From NCBI RefSeq assembly GCF_900167935.1, contig NZ_FUYL01000004.1, forward strand, positions 1-64,000: a DNA stretch of 64,000 bases, read 5' to 3'. The notes under the pieces are model-generated. The model ran no database searches and was not told the origin of the DNA. It saw only the letters and a list, made by a program, of their open reading frames with translations. This DNA is from Maribacter arcticus (lineage in GTDB: Bacteria; Bacteroidota; Bacteroidia; Flavobacteriales; Flavobacteriaceae). Positions 18,411-27,267 of the stretch are shown here, piece after piece. Numbering within the stretch: the stretch's first letter is position 1; each line of letters begins with the position of its first letter. The translations under genes and the position numbers were made by a program.

Positions 18411-18454
18411 TAATTTAAAATATTAGTTTAAAAAACTGAATAATGAAGTTTACA

Positions 18455-18485
18455 TTGACAATCTCTCTATCAAAGGCTAGATTTA
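18455..18485 (+). promoter_or_regulatory. Candidate promoter of the gamma-family PLP enzyme
   Basis: TTG at 18455-18457 and TAGATTTA at 18478-18485 are 20 bases apart, close to the Bacteroidota TTG/TAnnTTTG arrangement, though the last base deviates. The ATG follows at 18502. The operator palindrome lies about 45 bases upstream. Confidence 0.4.
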
Positions 18486-18501
18486 CTTAAAATTACAACC
18501 C

Positions 18502-19722
18502 ATGAGCCAAAAGACTAGCAACGATTTACAAGACTTACAATATTTCGGGGAATATGGCGGTGTTAATCCATCCATATCAGATTCCTCTACCTATACATTT
18601 ATATCGGCAAAAACCATGTTCGATACTTTTGAGGGGAATACAGAAGGTTGTTATTTATACAGTAGACATTCTTCACCTTCCAATTTATATTTAGGCGAAG
18701 CTCTAGCTGCATTAGAAGGTACTGAAAGCGCAAACGTCACTGCTAGTGGCATGGGTGCTATTACTGCCGTTATACTTCAACTTTGTAACGCAGGTGACCA
18801 TATTATTAGCAGTAGAACTATTTATGGAGGCACCTATGCCTTTATGAAGAATTTCTTAATCAAATTCGGAATAAAGACAACCTTCTTAGATATCACAGAT
18901 CTTGATGCAGTAGCGAAAGCCATTACTTCAAAGACGAAAATGATTTATTGTGAAAGTGTTAGCAACCCGTTATTAGAGGTAGCAGATATTTCTGCACTCT
19001 CACGCATTGCAAAGAACAATGAACTTCCTTTGGTAGTTGACAATACATTTTCACCTCTTTCAGTAACCCCTACTAAATTAGGAGCTGATATTGTTATTCA
19101 TAGTCTTACCAAATTTATAAACGGAACTAGCGATTGTGTTGCAGGTGTAGTTTGCGGTACATCAGAATTTTGCCTTAGCCTTAAAGATGTTAATAATGGT
19201 GCAGGTATGTTGTTGGGTAGTACTTTAGATAGTTTGCGTGCAGCTTCTATTTTGAAAAATATGCGAACTCTTCACATACGCATGAAAAAACATAGTGAAA
19301 ATGCAATGTTCTTAGCGGAGAATTTTGAAAAGGATGGTTTACGAGTAGTTTACCCAGGACTTCCCTCCCATCCTGGTCATTTGATTATGGAAGATCAAAT
19401 GAATCCTGAATATGGATATGGTGGATTGGTTACCATGGATGTTGGGACATTAGAGAATGCTAATGCACTAATGGAATTAATGCAGGAAAGAAAGTTGGGA
19501 TACTTGGCAGTTAGCCTTGGTTTCTATAAAACTCTTTTCAGCGCACCAGGAAGCTCTACTTCCTCTGAAATCCCTTTAGAAGAGCAAAAAGAAATGGGCC
19601 TAGGAAACGGACTAATTCGTTTTTCAATTGGGTTAGATGATGATATTAAAAGAACTTACTCTCTAATGAAACAATGCCTATTAGACCTTAAAATACTGAA
19701 TATCATTGGCGTAAATTCATAA
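18502..19722 (+). CDS. Cys/Met metabolism PLP-dependent enzyme (methionine gamma-lyase type)
   Basis: A 406-residue fold-type I PLP enzyme of the gamma subfamily. The PLP lysine is K204 in HSLTKFINGTSD, with the conserved YGGTY (108-112), NPLLEVADI, and VDNTFSPL. The family includes methionine gamma-lyase, cystathionine gamma-synthase/lyase and O-acetylhomoserine sulfhydrylase; sequence alone does not settle which. The divergent Lrp regulator favours a catabolic lyase responding to an amino acid, since Lrp/mgl pairs are common in Bacteroidota. Cytoplasmic, presumably a tetramer. No other sulfur gene is near. Confidence 0.85.
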   Translation: MSQKTSNDLQDLQYFGEYGGVNPSISDSSTYTFISAKTMFDTFEGNTEGCYLYSRHSSPSNLYLGEALAALEGTESANVTASGMGAITAVILQLCNAGDHIISSRTIYGGTYAFMKNFLIKFGIKTTFLDITDLDAVAKAITSKTKMIYCESVSNPLLEVADISALSRIAKNNELPLVVDNTFSPLSVTPTKLGADIVIHSLTKFINGTSDCVAGVVCGTSEFCLSLKDVNNGAGMLLGSTLDSLRAASILKNMRTLHIRMKKHSENAMFLAENFEKDGLRVVYPGLPSHPGHLIMEDQMNPEYGYGGLVTMDVGTLENANALMELMQERKLGYLAVSLGFYKTLFSAPGSSTSSEIPLEEQKEMGLGNGLIRFSIGLDDDIKRTYSLMKQCLLDLKILNIIGVNS

Positions 19723-19796
19723 TATTCAAATTTAGATACGGCTTGCACATCCGTAGCATAAATCGTAATATTACGTATTAACCAAACGCATTTTAA

Positions 19797-21263
19797 ATGT
19801 CAAACCAAAATTCTAATGAGCATAGGGAAAACGAACATATCGTAGCCAACAAAGAACTTAATCTGCTAGAAGCCCTCATTCCCGTTGTGCTTTTGATGAT
19901 AATGTTAGCTTATAACATATTCTTTGCGGATGGAGAATGGTTTGGTGAATACTCAAATCAGATTATATTACTTATTGGGGGTGTTTTTGCTGCTATCGTT
20001 GGTTTTTTCAACAAGACGACATTCGAAACCATGGTTAGGGAAATTTATGAGAACCTAAAAAGTGTTTTTGTTCCTATTATGATATTGTTTTTGGTTGGCG
20101 CATTAGCGGGCACTTGGTTAGTAAGCGGAATTATTCCAGCTATGGTTTATTACGGACTAAAAGTGTTGAGTCCATCAATATTTCTTCCTGCATCAATTGT
20201 AATTGCCGCTATCATTTCTATTGCTACTGGTAGCTCATGGACAACTTCGGCGACCGTAGGTATCGCTCTGGTAGGTATAGGAACAGCATTGGGCATACCT
20301 ACAGGCATGATTGCAGGTGCGGTAATTTCAGGAGCATATTTCGGAGATAAAATGTCTCCATTAAGTGACACCACGAATTTAGCACCCGCTATGGCAGGAA
20401 CAGACTTGTTCACACATATTAAGTATATGTTCTATACAACAGGCCCTACCATATTAATAACTATTATTGCCTTTTCTATAATCAGTTTAAATATTGACAC
20501 TACGGGTAATGCAGATGTAACAGGATTACTAAAAACAATTGCGCATACATTTAATATAACACCATATTTATTTATAGTACCAGTAGCTGTTATAGTGCTA
20601 ATCTTATTGAAAACCAAGCCCCTAATAGCACTGGGCACAGGAGTTCTTTTGGCAGCCGTTTTTTCTTTTATTTTTCAACCTGAAATTTTATCAAGTCTTT
20701 CAGATTCTAAATTTAGCGCCCTTATAAATTCTATGCTGACTGACACCGCTATAGTAACTGAAAACGAAAAATTGAATGAGCTTTTTAGTTCAGGAGGAAT
20801 GAATGGAATGCTTTGGACCATTTATCTTATCTGCTGCGCCATGGTTTTTGGAGGCATAATGGATGGCATTGGCGCACTCGCAAGAATTACACAATCATTA
20901 CTAGCCGTTGCAAAAAGTGTATTCGGACTTTTTACAAGCACAGTTCTTAGTTGTATCGGTTTAAATGTAATAGCCAGTGATCAATACTTGGCAATAGTAA
21001 TTCCTGGAAAAATGTTTAAAAAAGCATATCAAGATAGAGGGTTAGCTCCTGAAAACTTAAGTAGAACTTTGGAAGATTCTGGTACTGTTACTTCTGTACT
21101 AATACCTTGGAACACTTGTGGAGCATATCAATCTGGAGTACTAGGCGTAAGTGTCTCAGAATATTTCGCATACGCCATATTCAATTGGCTGAGTCCTATT
21201 ATGACATTACTATTTGCAGCCTTCAATATTAAAATAAGGCAATTGGTTAGCAAAGATGGGTAA
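19797..21263 (+). CDS. nhaC: NhaC family Na+/H+ antiporter
   Basis: A 488-residue membrane protein with about a dozen hydrophobic helices. Family motifs include GSSWTTSATVGIALVGIG near 165-182, SGAYFGDKMSPLSDTTNLAP (about 178-197) and the C-terminal IPWNTCGAYQSGVLG. NhaC proteins exchange cytoplasmic sodium (some also malate/lactate) for protons; in a marine bacterium a housekeeping sodium role is likely. The gene appears monocistronic, 74 bases after the PLP enzyme. Confidence 0.92.
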   Translation: MSNQNSNEHRENEHIVANKELNLLEALIPVVLLMIMLAYNIFFADGEWFGEYSNQIILLIGGVFAAIVGFFNKTTFETMVREIYENLKSVFVPIMILFLVGALAGTWLVSGIIPAMVYYGLKVLSPSIFLPASIVIAAIISIATGSSWTTSATVGIALVGIGTALGIPTGMIAGAVISGAYFGDKMSPLSDTTNLAPAMAGTDLFTHIKYMFYTTGPTILITIIAFSIISLNIDTTGNADVTGLLKTIAHTFNITPYLFIVPVAVIVLILLKTKPLIALGTGVLLAAVFSFIFQPEILSSLSDSKFSALINSMLTDTAIVTENEKLNELFSSGGMNGMLWTIYLICCAMVFGGIMDGIGALARITQSLLAVAKSVFGLFTSTVLSCIGLNVIASDQYLAIVIPGKMFKKAYQDRGLAPENLSRTLEDSGTVTSVLIPWNTCGAYQSGVLGVSVSEYFAYAIFNWLSPIMTLLFAAFNIKIRQLVSKDG

Positions 21264-21400
21264 TTATTGATTTTTTTAATTAAAACTCTACTTATTATAT
21301 TCTATTAATCTTACAATTATGTAGTCAAATTACTTGGTCTTTAATAGGTTTAAAAACCAGGTGTAGACTCATGCATATGACCTTTTAAAAGAGCAAATTA

Positions 21401-21659
21401 ATGAGATTACCCCATAATTAAGCTACTAACCGAGTTCATAGAAGAAAAAGACAGCGATTACATTTTAGAGACCATTGTGACTTTAGAAACGTTGACCGAG
21501 TTACCTTCTTTAAAAGATGAAGAACTCAACGTAATCGGAGAACTGATTTCAAATATGTACGGAGCATTAGATGTAGCAAGTAGCATACAACAAGGCACAC
21601 CTAAAAAAGAAGCTCTAAACCAGTTCATGCTACGCGTGATGGGCTCTATAGACAAGTAA
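21401..21659 (+). pseudogene. DUF6952 family gene with a one-base frameshift near the start
   Basis: The small DUF6952 protein normally begins MKLPxIKxLTEFIE and ends GTPKKEALNxFMxRVxGSID. Here ATG at 21401 reads M-R-L-P and then hits a stop at 21419-21421 because of a run of four cytosines (21410-21413). Dropping one C restores M-R-L-P-I-I-K-L-L-T-E-F-I-E and joins the frame ending at 21659 (GELISNMYGALDVASSIQQG). As written, only the last 60 residues could be made, from a GTG at 21477. It is either a genuine frameshift, a phase-variable C-tract or a sequencing error. It lies upstream of tpx, the usual context for this family, and is followed by a strong terminator. Confidence 0.8.
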
Positions 21660-21675
21660 ATTATTCTGTACAACA

Positions 21676-21708
21676 AAAAAAGTCCTTTCCATATGAAAGG
21701 ACTTTTTT
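21676..21708. terminator. Intrinsic terminator after the DUF6952 gene
   Basis: A 14-bp perfect stem (AAAAAAGTCCTTTC / GAAAGGACTTTTTT) with a five-base loop CATAT ends in a T-run. It separates the DUF6952 gene from tpx, so tpx needs its own promoter. Confidence 0.9.
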
Positions 21709-21779
21709 ATTCATTTAAGCCCACGTTTCATCTTAATATTTTATAATTTCACGCTTTCAATCATATAAACACTAAGGTT

Positions 21780-22283
21780 ATGGCTTCGGTTACATTAAAA
21801 GGAAATGCAATACATACTTTAGGTTCTTTACCAGCAACTGGCGGAAAAGCACCTGAATTTCAACTAACTAAAAATGACTTATCTACTGTAAAACTTTCAG
21901 ATTATGAAGGCTCAAGAGTGGTTTTAAATATATTTCCCAGTGTCGCTACCGGTACATGTGCACAATCAGTTAGACAATTTAATAAAGAGGCTGCTGAATT
22001 AAATAACACCATCGTACTTTGTGTATCTAAAGACCTTCCTTTTGCGCAAGCTAGATTTTGTGGAGCAGAAGGTATCGAAAACGTTGAAATGCTTTCTGAT
22101 TTTAGAGATGGTAATTTTGGAAAATCGTACCATGTTGATTTTTCTGATGGACCCTTAGCTCCTTTACATTCAAGAGCTGTAGTGGTTGTTGATGAAAAAG
22201 GAAACGTATTATACACCGAACAAGTAGCTGAAATTACTGAAGAGCCAAATTACAAAGCTGCTCTAGAAGCGTTAATGAACTAA
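21780..22283 (+). CDS. tpx: Thiol peroxidase Tpx
   Basis: A 167-residue atypical 2-Cys peroxiredoxin. The peroxidatic cysteine is Cys60 in TGTCAQSVRQFN and the resolving one is Cys94 in ARFCGAEG, matching the spacing of E. coli Tpx (61/95). It reduces alkyl hydroperoxides and hydrogen peroxide using thioredoxin; in Bacteroidota it is usually cytoplasmic and no signal peptide is present. The dgkA gene begins 15 bases downstream, so the two probably share a transcript. Confidence 0.96.
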   Translation: MASVTLKGNAIHTLGSLPATGGKAPEFQLTKNDLSTVKLSDYEGSRVVLNIFPSVATGTCAQSVRQFNKEAAELNNTIVLCVSKDLPFAQARFCGAEGIENVEMLSDFRDGNFGKSYHVDFSDGPLAPLHSRAVVVVDEKGNVLYTEQVAEITEEPNYKAALEALMN

Positions 22284-22298
22284 TAACAAACGACACTC

Positions 22299-22664
22299 AT
22301 GCCCAAAGAATCTTTTTTGGTCAATCGTATTAAAAGTGTTGGTTTCGCCTTAAAAGGTGCCTTCTTGCTGATACGTACCGAAGCAAGCATAAAAATTCAA
22401 GTTTTTATTGCGATAGTTATGACTGCTGCAGGTTTTTATTTTGAGATATCCAATACAGAATGGATATCTCAAATATTCGCCATAGCATTGGTACTCGGTA
22501 TTGAAGGGATGAATACGGCTGTTGAAAAAATATCTGATTTCGTACAACCTGAATTCGATGTAAAAATTGGTTTCATTAAGGATATTTCTGCTGGGGCGGT
22601 TATGCTGGTTTCAATAGCAGCAGCTATTATTGGTTTAATCATATACTTGCCCAAAATTTTATAG
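22299..22664 (+). CDS. dgkA: Diacylglycerol kinase family protein
   Basis: A 121-residue integral membrane protein with three predicted helices. The family signature appears as EGMNTAVEKISDFV (about residues 68-81) and KDISAGAVMLVS (about 94-105), replacing the usual ExxNTAIExxxD and KDxAxAAV patterns. In Bacteroidota these proteins phosphorylate diacylglycerol or undecaprenol. It lies between tpx and ftsK, a conserved order in the family. A 13-bp perfect inverted repeat lies within the coding sequence at 22440-22473. Confidence 0.92.
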   Translation: MPKESFLVNRIKSVGFALKGAFLLIRTEASIKIQVFIAIVMTAAGFYFEISNTEWISQIFAIALVLGIEGMNTAVEKISDFVQPEFDVKIGFIKDISAGAVMLVSIAAAIIGLIIYLPKIL

Positions 22665-22673
22665 GTAGCATCA

Positions 22674-22701
22674 TTGTTTCCTATAGCTCATCGTAAATTT
22701 G
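22674..22701 (+). promoter_or_regulatory. Promoter of ftsK (TTG and TAAATTTG)
   Basis: TTG at 22674-22676 and TAAATTTG at 22694-22701 are 17 bases apart, a good match to the Bacteroidota promoter pattern (-33 TTG, -7 TAnnTTTG). The ATG follows at 22728, giving a leader of about 20 bases. It would drive ftsK, lolA, lptFG and ribB. Confidence 0.6.
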
Positions 22702-22727
22702 TAATTTAGCACCAGAATTAATTTTTA

Positions 22728-25091
22728 ATGGCAAAGAAGGCAACTAAATCAAAGCCAAAACCTACTAAAAAAGGATCAACGTTTATATTATCCAAACAGA
22801 ATAAAATTATTTTGGGTAGTTTGCTGATGCTTTTTAGTATCGCATTGTTCTTTTCATTTATATCGTTTTATTTTAATTGGCAAGATGATCAAAGTCTTCT
22901 TTCTGAATTCAAGGATCGTAATGAGCTAGCCAAAAATTTATTGAACAAATTCGGTGCAAGCATAAGCCACTTTTTCATGTACAAGGGCTTTGGTATAGCT
23001 TCACTTATACTCCCTTTTTTAATTTGCATCACAGGAATATATTTGTTTTTAGGACTTCCCTTAAAAGCTTTATTTAAAAAATGGTTTTGGGGCTTACTTT
23101 TCGTTGTATGGATTTCTGTTGCCTTAGGTTTCTTTGCAACAAGTAGTCCGTTATTAGGCGGATTAGTAGGTTTTGAAATGAATGATTTTTTACAAGATTA
23201 TGCCGGCAAAATAGGTGTACTCTTGTTATTGGTTTTCGGTCTTATTTTCATTTTTGTACGATTGTTTGAAATTACTCCTGAAGAAATTTCTTCCTTTTTT
23301 AAATCAAGAAAAGAGGCAATTTCAACAGAATTTAAAGCCAGTAAAGAAAGAAAGGCAGCCAAGGCTGACGAGACATTTAGCACCTCTTTAGACGAAGACC
23401 TACCGGTAATCTTAGACACATACACCCACAAAACAGAGATTCCGCATTTAGAAAAAGAAGACGACCTGAAAAGTTTTGAAATAACTACTCCAGAACCAGA
23501 GGAAACTATTGCTATGGAAGTTGAGCAAGTAATTGAGGAACCTGAAGAAATTGACATCCTAGCTAATAAATTGGTAGATGATTTCGGAGAGTTCGACCCT
23601 ACTTTAGAATTGGGTAGCTATAAATTTCCTACTATAGAGCTATTAGACCAACATGGAGTTACCGGTGGTATTACTATAAATCAAGAAGAGTTAGAGGAAA
23701 ACAAGAATAAAATTGTTGAGACCCTAAAAAATTATAAAATAGGAATCGCCCAAATAAAAGCTACTATTGGACCTACCGTTACCTTGTATGAGATTGTACC
23801 TGAGGCGGGCGTAAGAATATCTAAAATTAAAAACCTAGAAGATGATATTGCTTTGTCATTAGCGGCATTAGGTATTCGTATTATCGCGCCAATTCCTGGT
23901 AAAGGTACTATAGGCATAGAAGTACCTAACAAAAACGCAACTATTGTTTCTATGCGTTCGGTAATTGCATCGAGTAAATTTCAGAAGGCAGAAATGGAAT
24001 TACCAATAGCTTTTGGTAAAACAATTAGCAATGAAACCTTTGTTGTCGATTTAGCCAAAATGCCTCACCTTTTAATGGCAGGCGCAACAGGCCAAGGTAA
24101 ATCTGTTGGTTTAAATGCCGTATTAACTTCCTTATTATATAAAAAGCATCCTGCAGAAGTTAAATTTATATTGGTAGATCCAAAGAAAGTTGAATTAACG
24201 CTTTATAATAAGATTGAACGCCATTTCTTGGCTAAACTTCCTGATTCCGCAGAAGCTATCATAACTGATAATACAAAGGTGATTCATACCCTTAATTCAC
24301 TTTGTATTGAAATGGATAACCGATATGAACTTTTGAAATTAGCGATGGTTCGTAATTTAAAGGAATACAATACAAAATTCAAGGCTCGTAAATTGAATCC
24401 GAATGACGGGCATAAGTTTTTACCATACATTGTACTGGTAATTGATGAGTTTGCCGATTTAATTATGACTGCCGGTAAAGAAGTGGAAACACCAGTAGCA
24501 AGACTTGCACAATTGGCTAGAGCCATTGGTATTCACTTAATAATTGCAACACAACGACCATCTGTTAACGTTATTACGGGTATAATTAAAGCCAACTTCC
24601 CAGCGAGATTAGCTTTTCGAGTCACCTCTAAAATAGATTCTAGAACAATATTAGACACTTCTGGCGCCGACCAATTAATTGGTCGTGGAGATATGTTGTT
24701 CACCCAAGGTAATGATGTTACCAGAATTCAATGCGCATTTGTTGACACACCTGAAGTTGCAAAAATTGTTGAATATATTGGTAGTCAGCGTGCATACCCA
24801 GATGCCTATGAACTTCCTGAATATAGCGGAGAAGATTCTGGCACGAGTGTTGATTATAATGTTTCAGATAGGGACCAAAAGTTCCGTGAAGCTGCTGAAG
24901 TAATTGTAATTGCACAACAAGGTTCAGCATCTTTAATTCAAAGAAAACTAAAATTAGGGTACAATCGCGCTGGTAGAATAATCGATCAATTGGAAGCTGC
25001 AGGAATTGTAGGCCCTTTTGAAGGCAGTAAAGCAAGGCAAGTTTATATATCAGACATGGTAGCCCTTCAACAATTATTGGATAATGAATAA
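22728..25091 (+). CDS. ftsK: DNA translocase FtsK/SpoIIIE
   Basis: A 787-residue translocase. Four N-terminal membrane helices (about 24-182) anchor it at the division septum; an acidic linker (about 185-310) leads to the alpha/beta motor with Walker A GATGQGKS at 452-459 and Walker B YIVLVIDEFADL, then a C-terminal gamma winged-helix domain (about 720-785, ASLIQRKLKLGYNRAGRIIDQ) that reads KOPS-type sequences. It pumps chromosome DNA and activates dimer resolution by Xer recombinases. The linker is short, as in other Flavobacteriaceae. The stop overlaps the first possible start of lolA, so coupling is likely. Confidence 0.96.
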   Translation: MAKKATKSKPKPTKKGSTFILSKQNKIILGSLLMLFSIALFFSFISFYFNWQDDQSLLSEFKDRNELAKNLLNKFGASISHFFMYKGFGIASLILPFLICITGIYLFLGLPLKALFKKWFWGLLFVVWISVALGFFATSSPLLGGLVGFEMNDFLQDYAGKIGVLLLLVFGLIFIFVRLFEITPEEISSFFKSRKEAISTEFKASKERKAAKADETFSTSLDEDLPVILDTYTHKTEIPHLEKEDDLKSFEITTPEPEETIAMEVEQVIEEPEEIDILANKLVDDFGEFDPTLELGSYKFPTIELLDQHGVTGGITINQEELEENKNKIVETLKNYKIGIAQIKATIGPTVTLYEIVPEAGVRISKIKNLEDDIALSLAALGIRIIAPIPGKGTIGIEVPNKNATIVSMRSVIASSKFQKAEMELPIAFGKTISNETFVVDLAKMPHLLMAGATGQGKSVGLNAVLTSLLYKKHPAEVKFILVDPKKVELTLYNKIERHFLAKLPDSAEAIITDNTKVIHTLNSLCIEMDNRYELLKLAMVRNLKEYNTKFKARKLNPNDGHKFLPYIVLVIDEFADLIMTAGKEVETPVARLAQLARAIGIHLIIATQRPSVNVITGIIKANFPARLAFRVTSKIDSRTILDTSGADQLIGRGDMLFTQGNDVTRIQCAFVDTPEVAKIVEYIGSQRAYPDAYELPEYSGEDSGTSVDYNVSDRDQKFREAAEVIVIAQQGSASLIQRKLKLGYNRAGRIIDQLEAAGIVGPFEGSKARQVYISDMVALQQLLDNE

Positions 25092-25104
25092 TATTAAAAA
25101 AGAG

Positions 25105-25749
25105 ATGAAGAAAATTATTATTGTATTAACGATTATGCTTACCGCAAACTTTGCTAATGCTCAAGGTGCAGATAAGGCTAAAGCTTTATTAGATCAAGTC
25201 TATACTAAAGTTCAGAGTTACAATAACATCTATGTTGATTTCAAGTTCGATTTAAAGAACGTTGAAGCAGGTATTAACCAAGAGACTAGAGGCGATGTTA
25301 CACTTGAAGGCAACAAATACATTTTCAATTACCTAGGCTCTCAACAATTGTACGACGGTAAGAAGGTGTATACTATTGTACCAGAAAACGAAGAAGTCAC
25401 CATCGAAGATAAGTCTGACGATGAAAACGCAATGACACCTTCAAAAATGTTGACTTTTTACAAAGAAGGTCATAATTATGCCTGGGATATCTTACAAGAT
25501 ATACAAGGAAGGAAAATTCAATATGTGAAATTGACACCTATAGATTCTGACACCGAAATAAAATCGAGATTACTGGGAATAGATATGGGCACAATGCATA
25601 TTTATAAATTAATTGAAACAGGAAAGAACGGAACAAAGACTACAATCACTGTTAATTCTTTTAAAACAGACGAAGTTTTATCCAAAACCTTATTTACTTT
25701 TGATGAAGCTAAATATAAGGATGAAGGCTATTTCATTCTAAGAAATTAG
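25105..25749 (+). CDS. lolA: LolA-like outer-membrane lipoprotein carrier
   Basis: A periplasmic protein of 214 residues if started at the ATG at 25105, which places a clean signal peptide (MKKIIIVLTIMLTANFANAQ) at the terminus; an in-frame ATG at 25084 overlaps ftsK and would add seven residues before it. The LolA fold covers the rest (TRGDVTLEGNKYIFNYLGSQ, KMLTFYKEGHNYAWDI). LolA shuttles lipoproteins across the periplasm from the inner to the outer membrane. The gene sits between ftsK and a LptF/LptG-type permease, a conserved envelope cluster. Confidence 0.88.
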   Translation: MKKIIIVLTIMLTANFANAQGADKAKALLDQVYTKVQSYNNIYVDFKFDLKNVEAGINQETRGDVTLEGNKYIFNYLGSQQLYDGKKVYTIVPENEEVTIEDKSDDENAMTPSKMLTFYKEGHNYAWDILQDIQGRKIQYVKLTPIDSDTEIKSRLLGIDMGTMHIYKLIETGKNGTKTTITVNSFKTDEVLSKTLFTFDEAKYKDEGYFILRN

Positions 25750-25754
25750 AACTA

Positions 25755-27257
25755 TTGAGAATACTAGACCGATATATCCTATCAAGGTTCGTCTTTAATT
25801 TTGTCAGTTCGTTTGTAATATTGATGTTCATCTTCATATTCCAAACGATTTGGCTTTTTATTGATGACCTAGCGGGTAAAGGTCTAGACATTGTAATTAT
25901 AGGCAAGTTCCTATTTTACCTATTACCTGATCTTACCGAAAAAGTACTTCCTTTAACTGTACTATTATCCTCTATTTTAACTTTTGGTTCAATTGCAGAG
26001 AACTATGAGTTTGCTGCCATGAAAGCCTCAGGTATATCATTACAGCGTTCTATGTTAAGCCTAATTGTTTTTGTAACCATATTAGGTGCTGTAACCTTCT
26101 TTTTTGCCAATAATGTAATTCCATTGTCGCAACGTAAAATCTATAACCTTCGTAGAAATATTGCTAAAGTAAAACCCGCAGCTGTAGTATCAGAAGGTGT
26201 ATTTAGCGATTTTGAGGGAATGAATATTAAAGTTGATGAGAAGTATGGTGATAATGATCGTTTCTTAAAGAACGTTATCATACATGAAAAATCTAAGTCA
26301 AACCTTAACATTACTGTAATAAAAGCGAAGACTGGTGAATTGATTAGTAGTGAAGAATCTGATTTCATTCAACTTGTATTACGAGATGGTCATTATTATA
26401 ATGATGTGGAAACAAAAAGCAATGACAGCAAAATGAAATTTCCTTTTGCACAAGCTGATTTCGAAACCTATACCATGAATATCGAAATTCCAGATATTAA
26501 TAATGATGAGTTAGAAGAAGAGCGAGATATCAGTACAGACAAGATGAAAAATATCTCACGTCTAACTAAAGATATTGATTCTTTACGCGGAGATAATTAT
26601 AAAATTGTTCGTGCATTTTCAAAAAACATTGAAAGCAGAAGCGGCATATTTGTTCCATTAATTACAAAGAATACTGATTCTACCAAAGCTGACATGGTAA
26701 CAAAAAAGGATTCAATCTCAACCAAAAAAGCAATTATAGCAAAGGCGAATATTGCTTTACAAGATTCCATAAAGGAGAATTTTCTTATTCTTTTCCCCGA
26801 GTGGCAGCAGATACAAATATTAACTACCGCTAAAAATGGTATTAGTAGTATTCTTGGCACTGTAAGCGGTAAAAAAGAGGAAATGCAAAAAAGATATAAA
26901 ATCTACAACATGCATATTCTATCGCTTCATAATAAATATGCTTTGGCTTTTTCGTGTATTATTCTATTTTTCGTTGGTGCCCCGCTTGGTGCTATCATTA
27001 GAAAAGGTGGATTGGGTTTACCGATGGTCATTGCGATAGTACTTTTCCTAATCTATTATTTCATAGGAGTATTTGCGAGTAATTATGCTAAAGAAGGCAA
27101 TATTCACCCAATGTTAGGTGCTTGGCTTTCCACATTGATTATGCTACCGTTAGGTGTTTTTCTAACTAAAAGAGCAACCGAAGACAAGGGAATGGTGAAT
27201 TTTGGATTTATTTCAGATTTCTTCCAAAAAATATTTAAGAAAAAAGATAAAAGCTGA
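25755..27257 (+). CDS. LptF/LptG family permease (YjgP/YjgQ)
   Basis: A 500-residue protein with three N-terminal and three C-terminal membrane helices around a large periplasmic domain (about residues 130-385). Motifs such as ENYEFAAMKASGISLQRSM and GAPLGAIIRKGGLGLP are typical. LptF and LptG form the membrane part of the LptB2FG exporter that extracts lipopolysaccharide. Which of the two this is cannot be decided. The start codon is TTG at 25755, five bases after the lolA stop; MRILDRYILSRF fits the family N-terminus and no ATG fits. The periplasmic domain carries a lysine/serine-rich insertion near 310-335. Confidence 0.9.
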   Translation: MRILDRYILSRFVFNFVSSFVILMFIFIFQTIWLFIDDLAGKGLDIVIIGKFLFYLLPDLTEKVLPLTVLLSSILTFGSIAENYEFAAMKASGISLQRSMLSLIVFVTILGAVTFFFANNVIPLSQRKIYNLRRNIAKVKPAAVVSEGVFSDFEGMNIKVDEKYGDNDRFLKNVIIHEKSKSNLNITVIKAKTGELISSEESDFIQLVLRDGHYYNDVETKSNDSKMKFPFAQADFETYTMNIEIPDINNDELEEERDISTDKMKNISRLTKDIDSLRGDNYKIVRAFSKNIESRSGIFVPLITKNTDSTKADMVTKKDSISTKKAIIAKANIALQDSIKENFLILFPEWQQIQILTTAKNGISSILGTVSGKKEEMQKRYKIYNMHILSLHNKYALAFSCIILFFVGAPLGAIIRKGGLGLPMVIAIVLFLIYYFIGVFASNYAKEGNIHPMLGAWLSTLIMLPLGVFLTKRATEDKGMVNFGFISDFFQKIFKKKDKS

Positions 27258-27267
27258 TTGTTTAAAC

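Noticed and set aside
19740-19760. Five-base repeat TACGG...CCGTA upstream of nhaC
   Set aside because: Too short and not near a promoter box; expected by chance.
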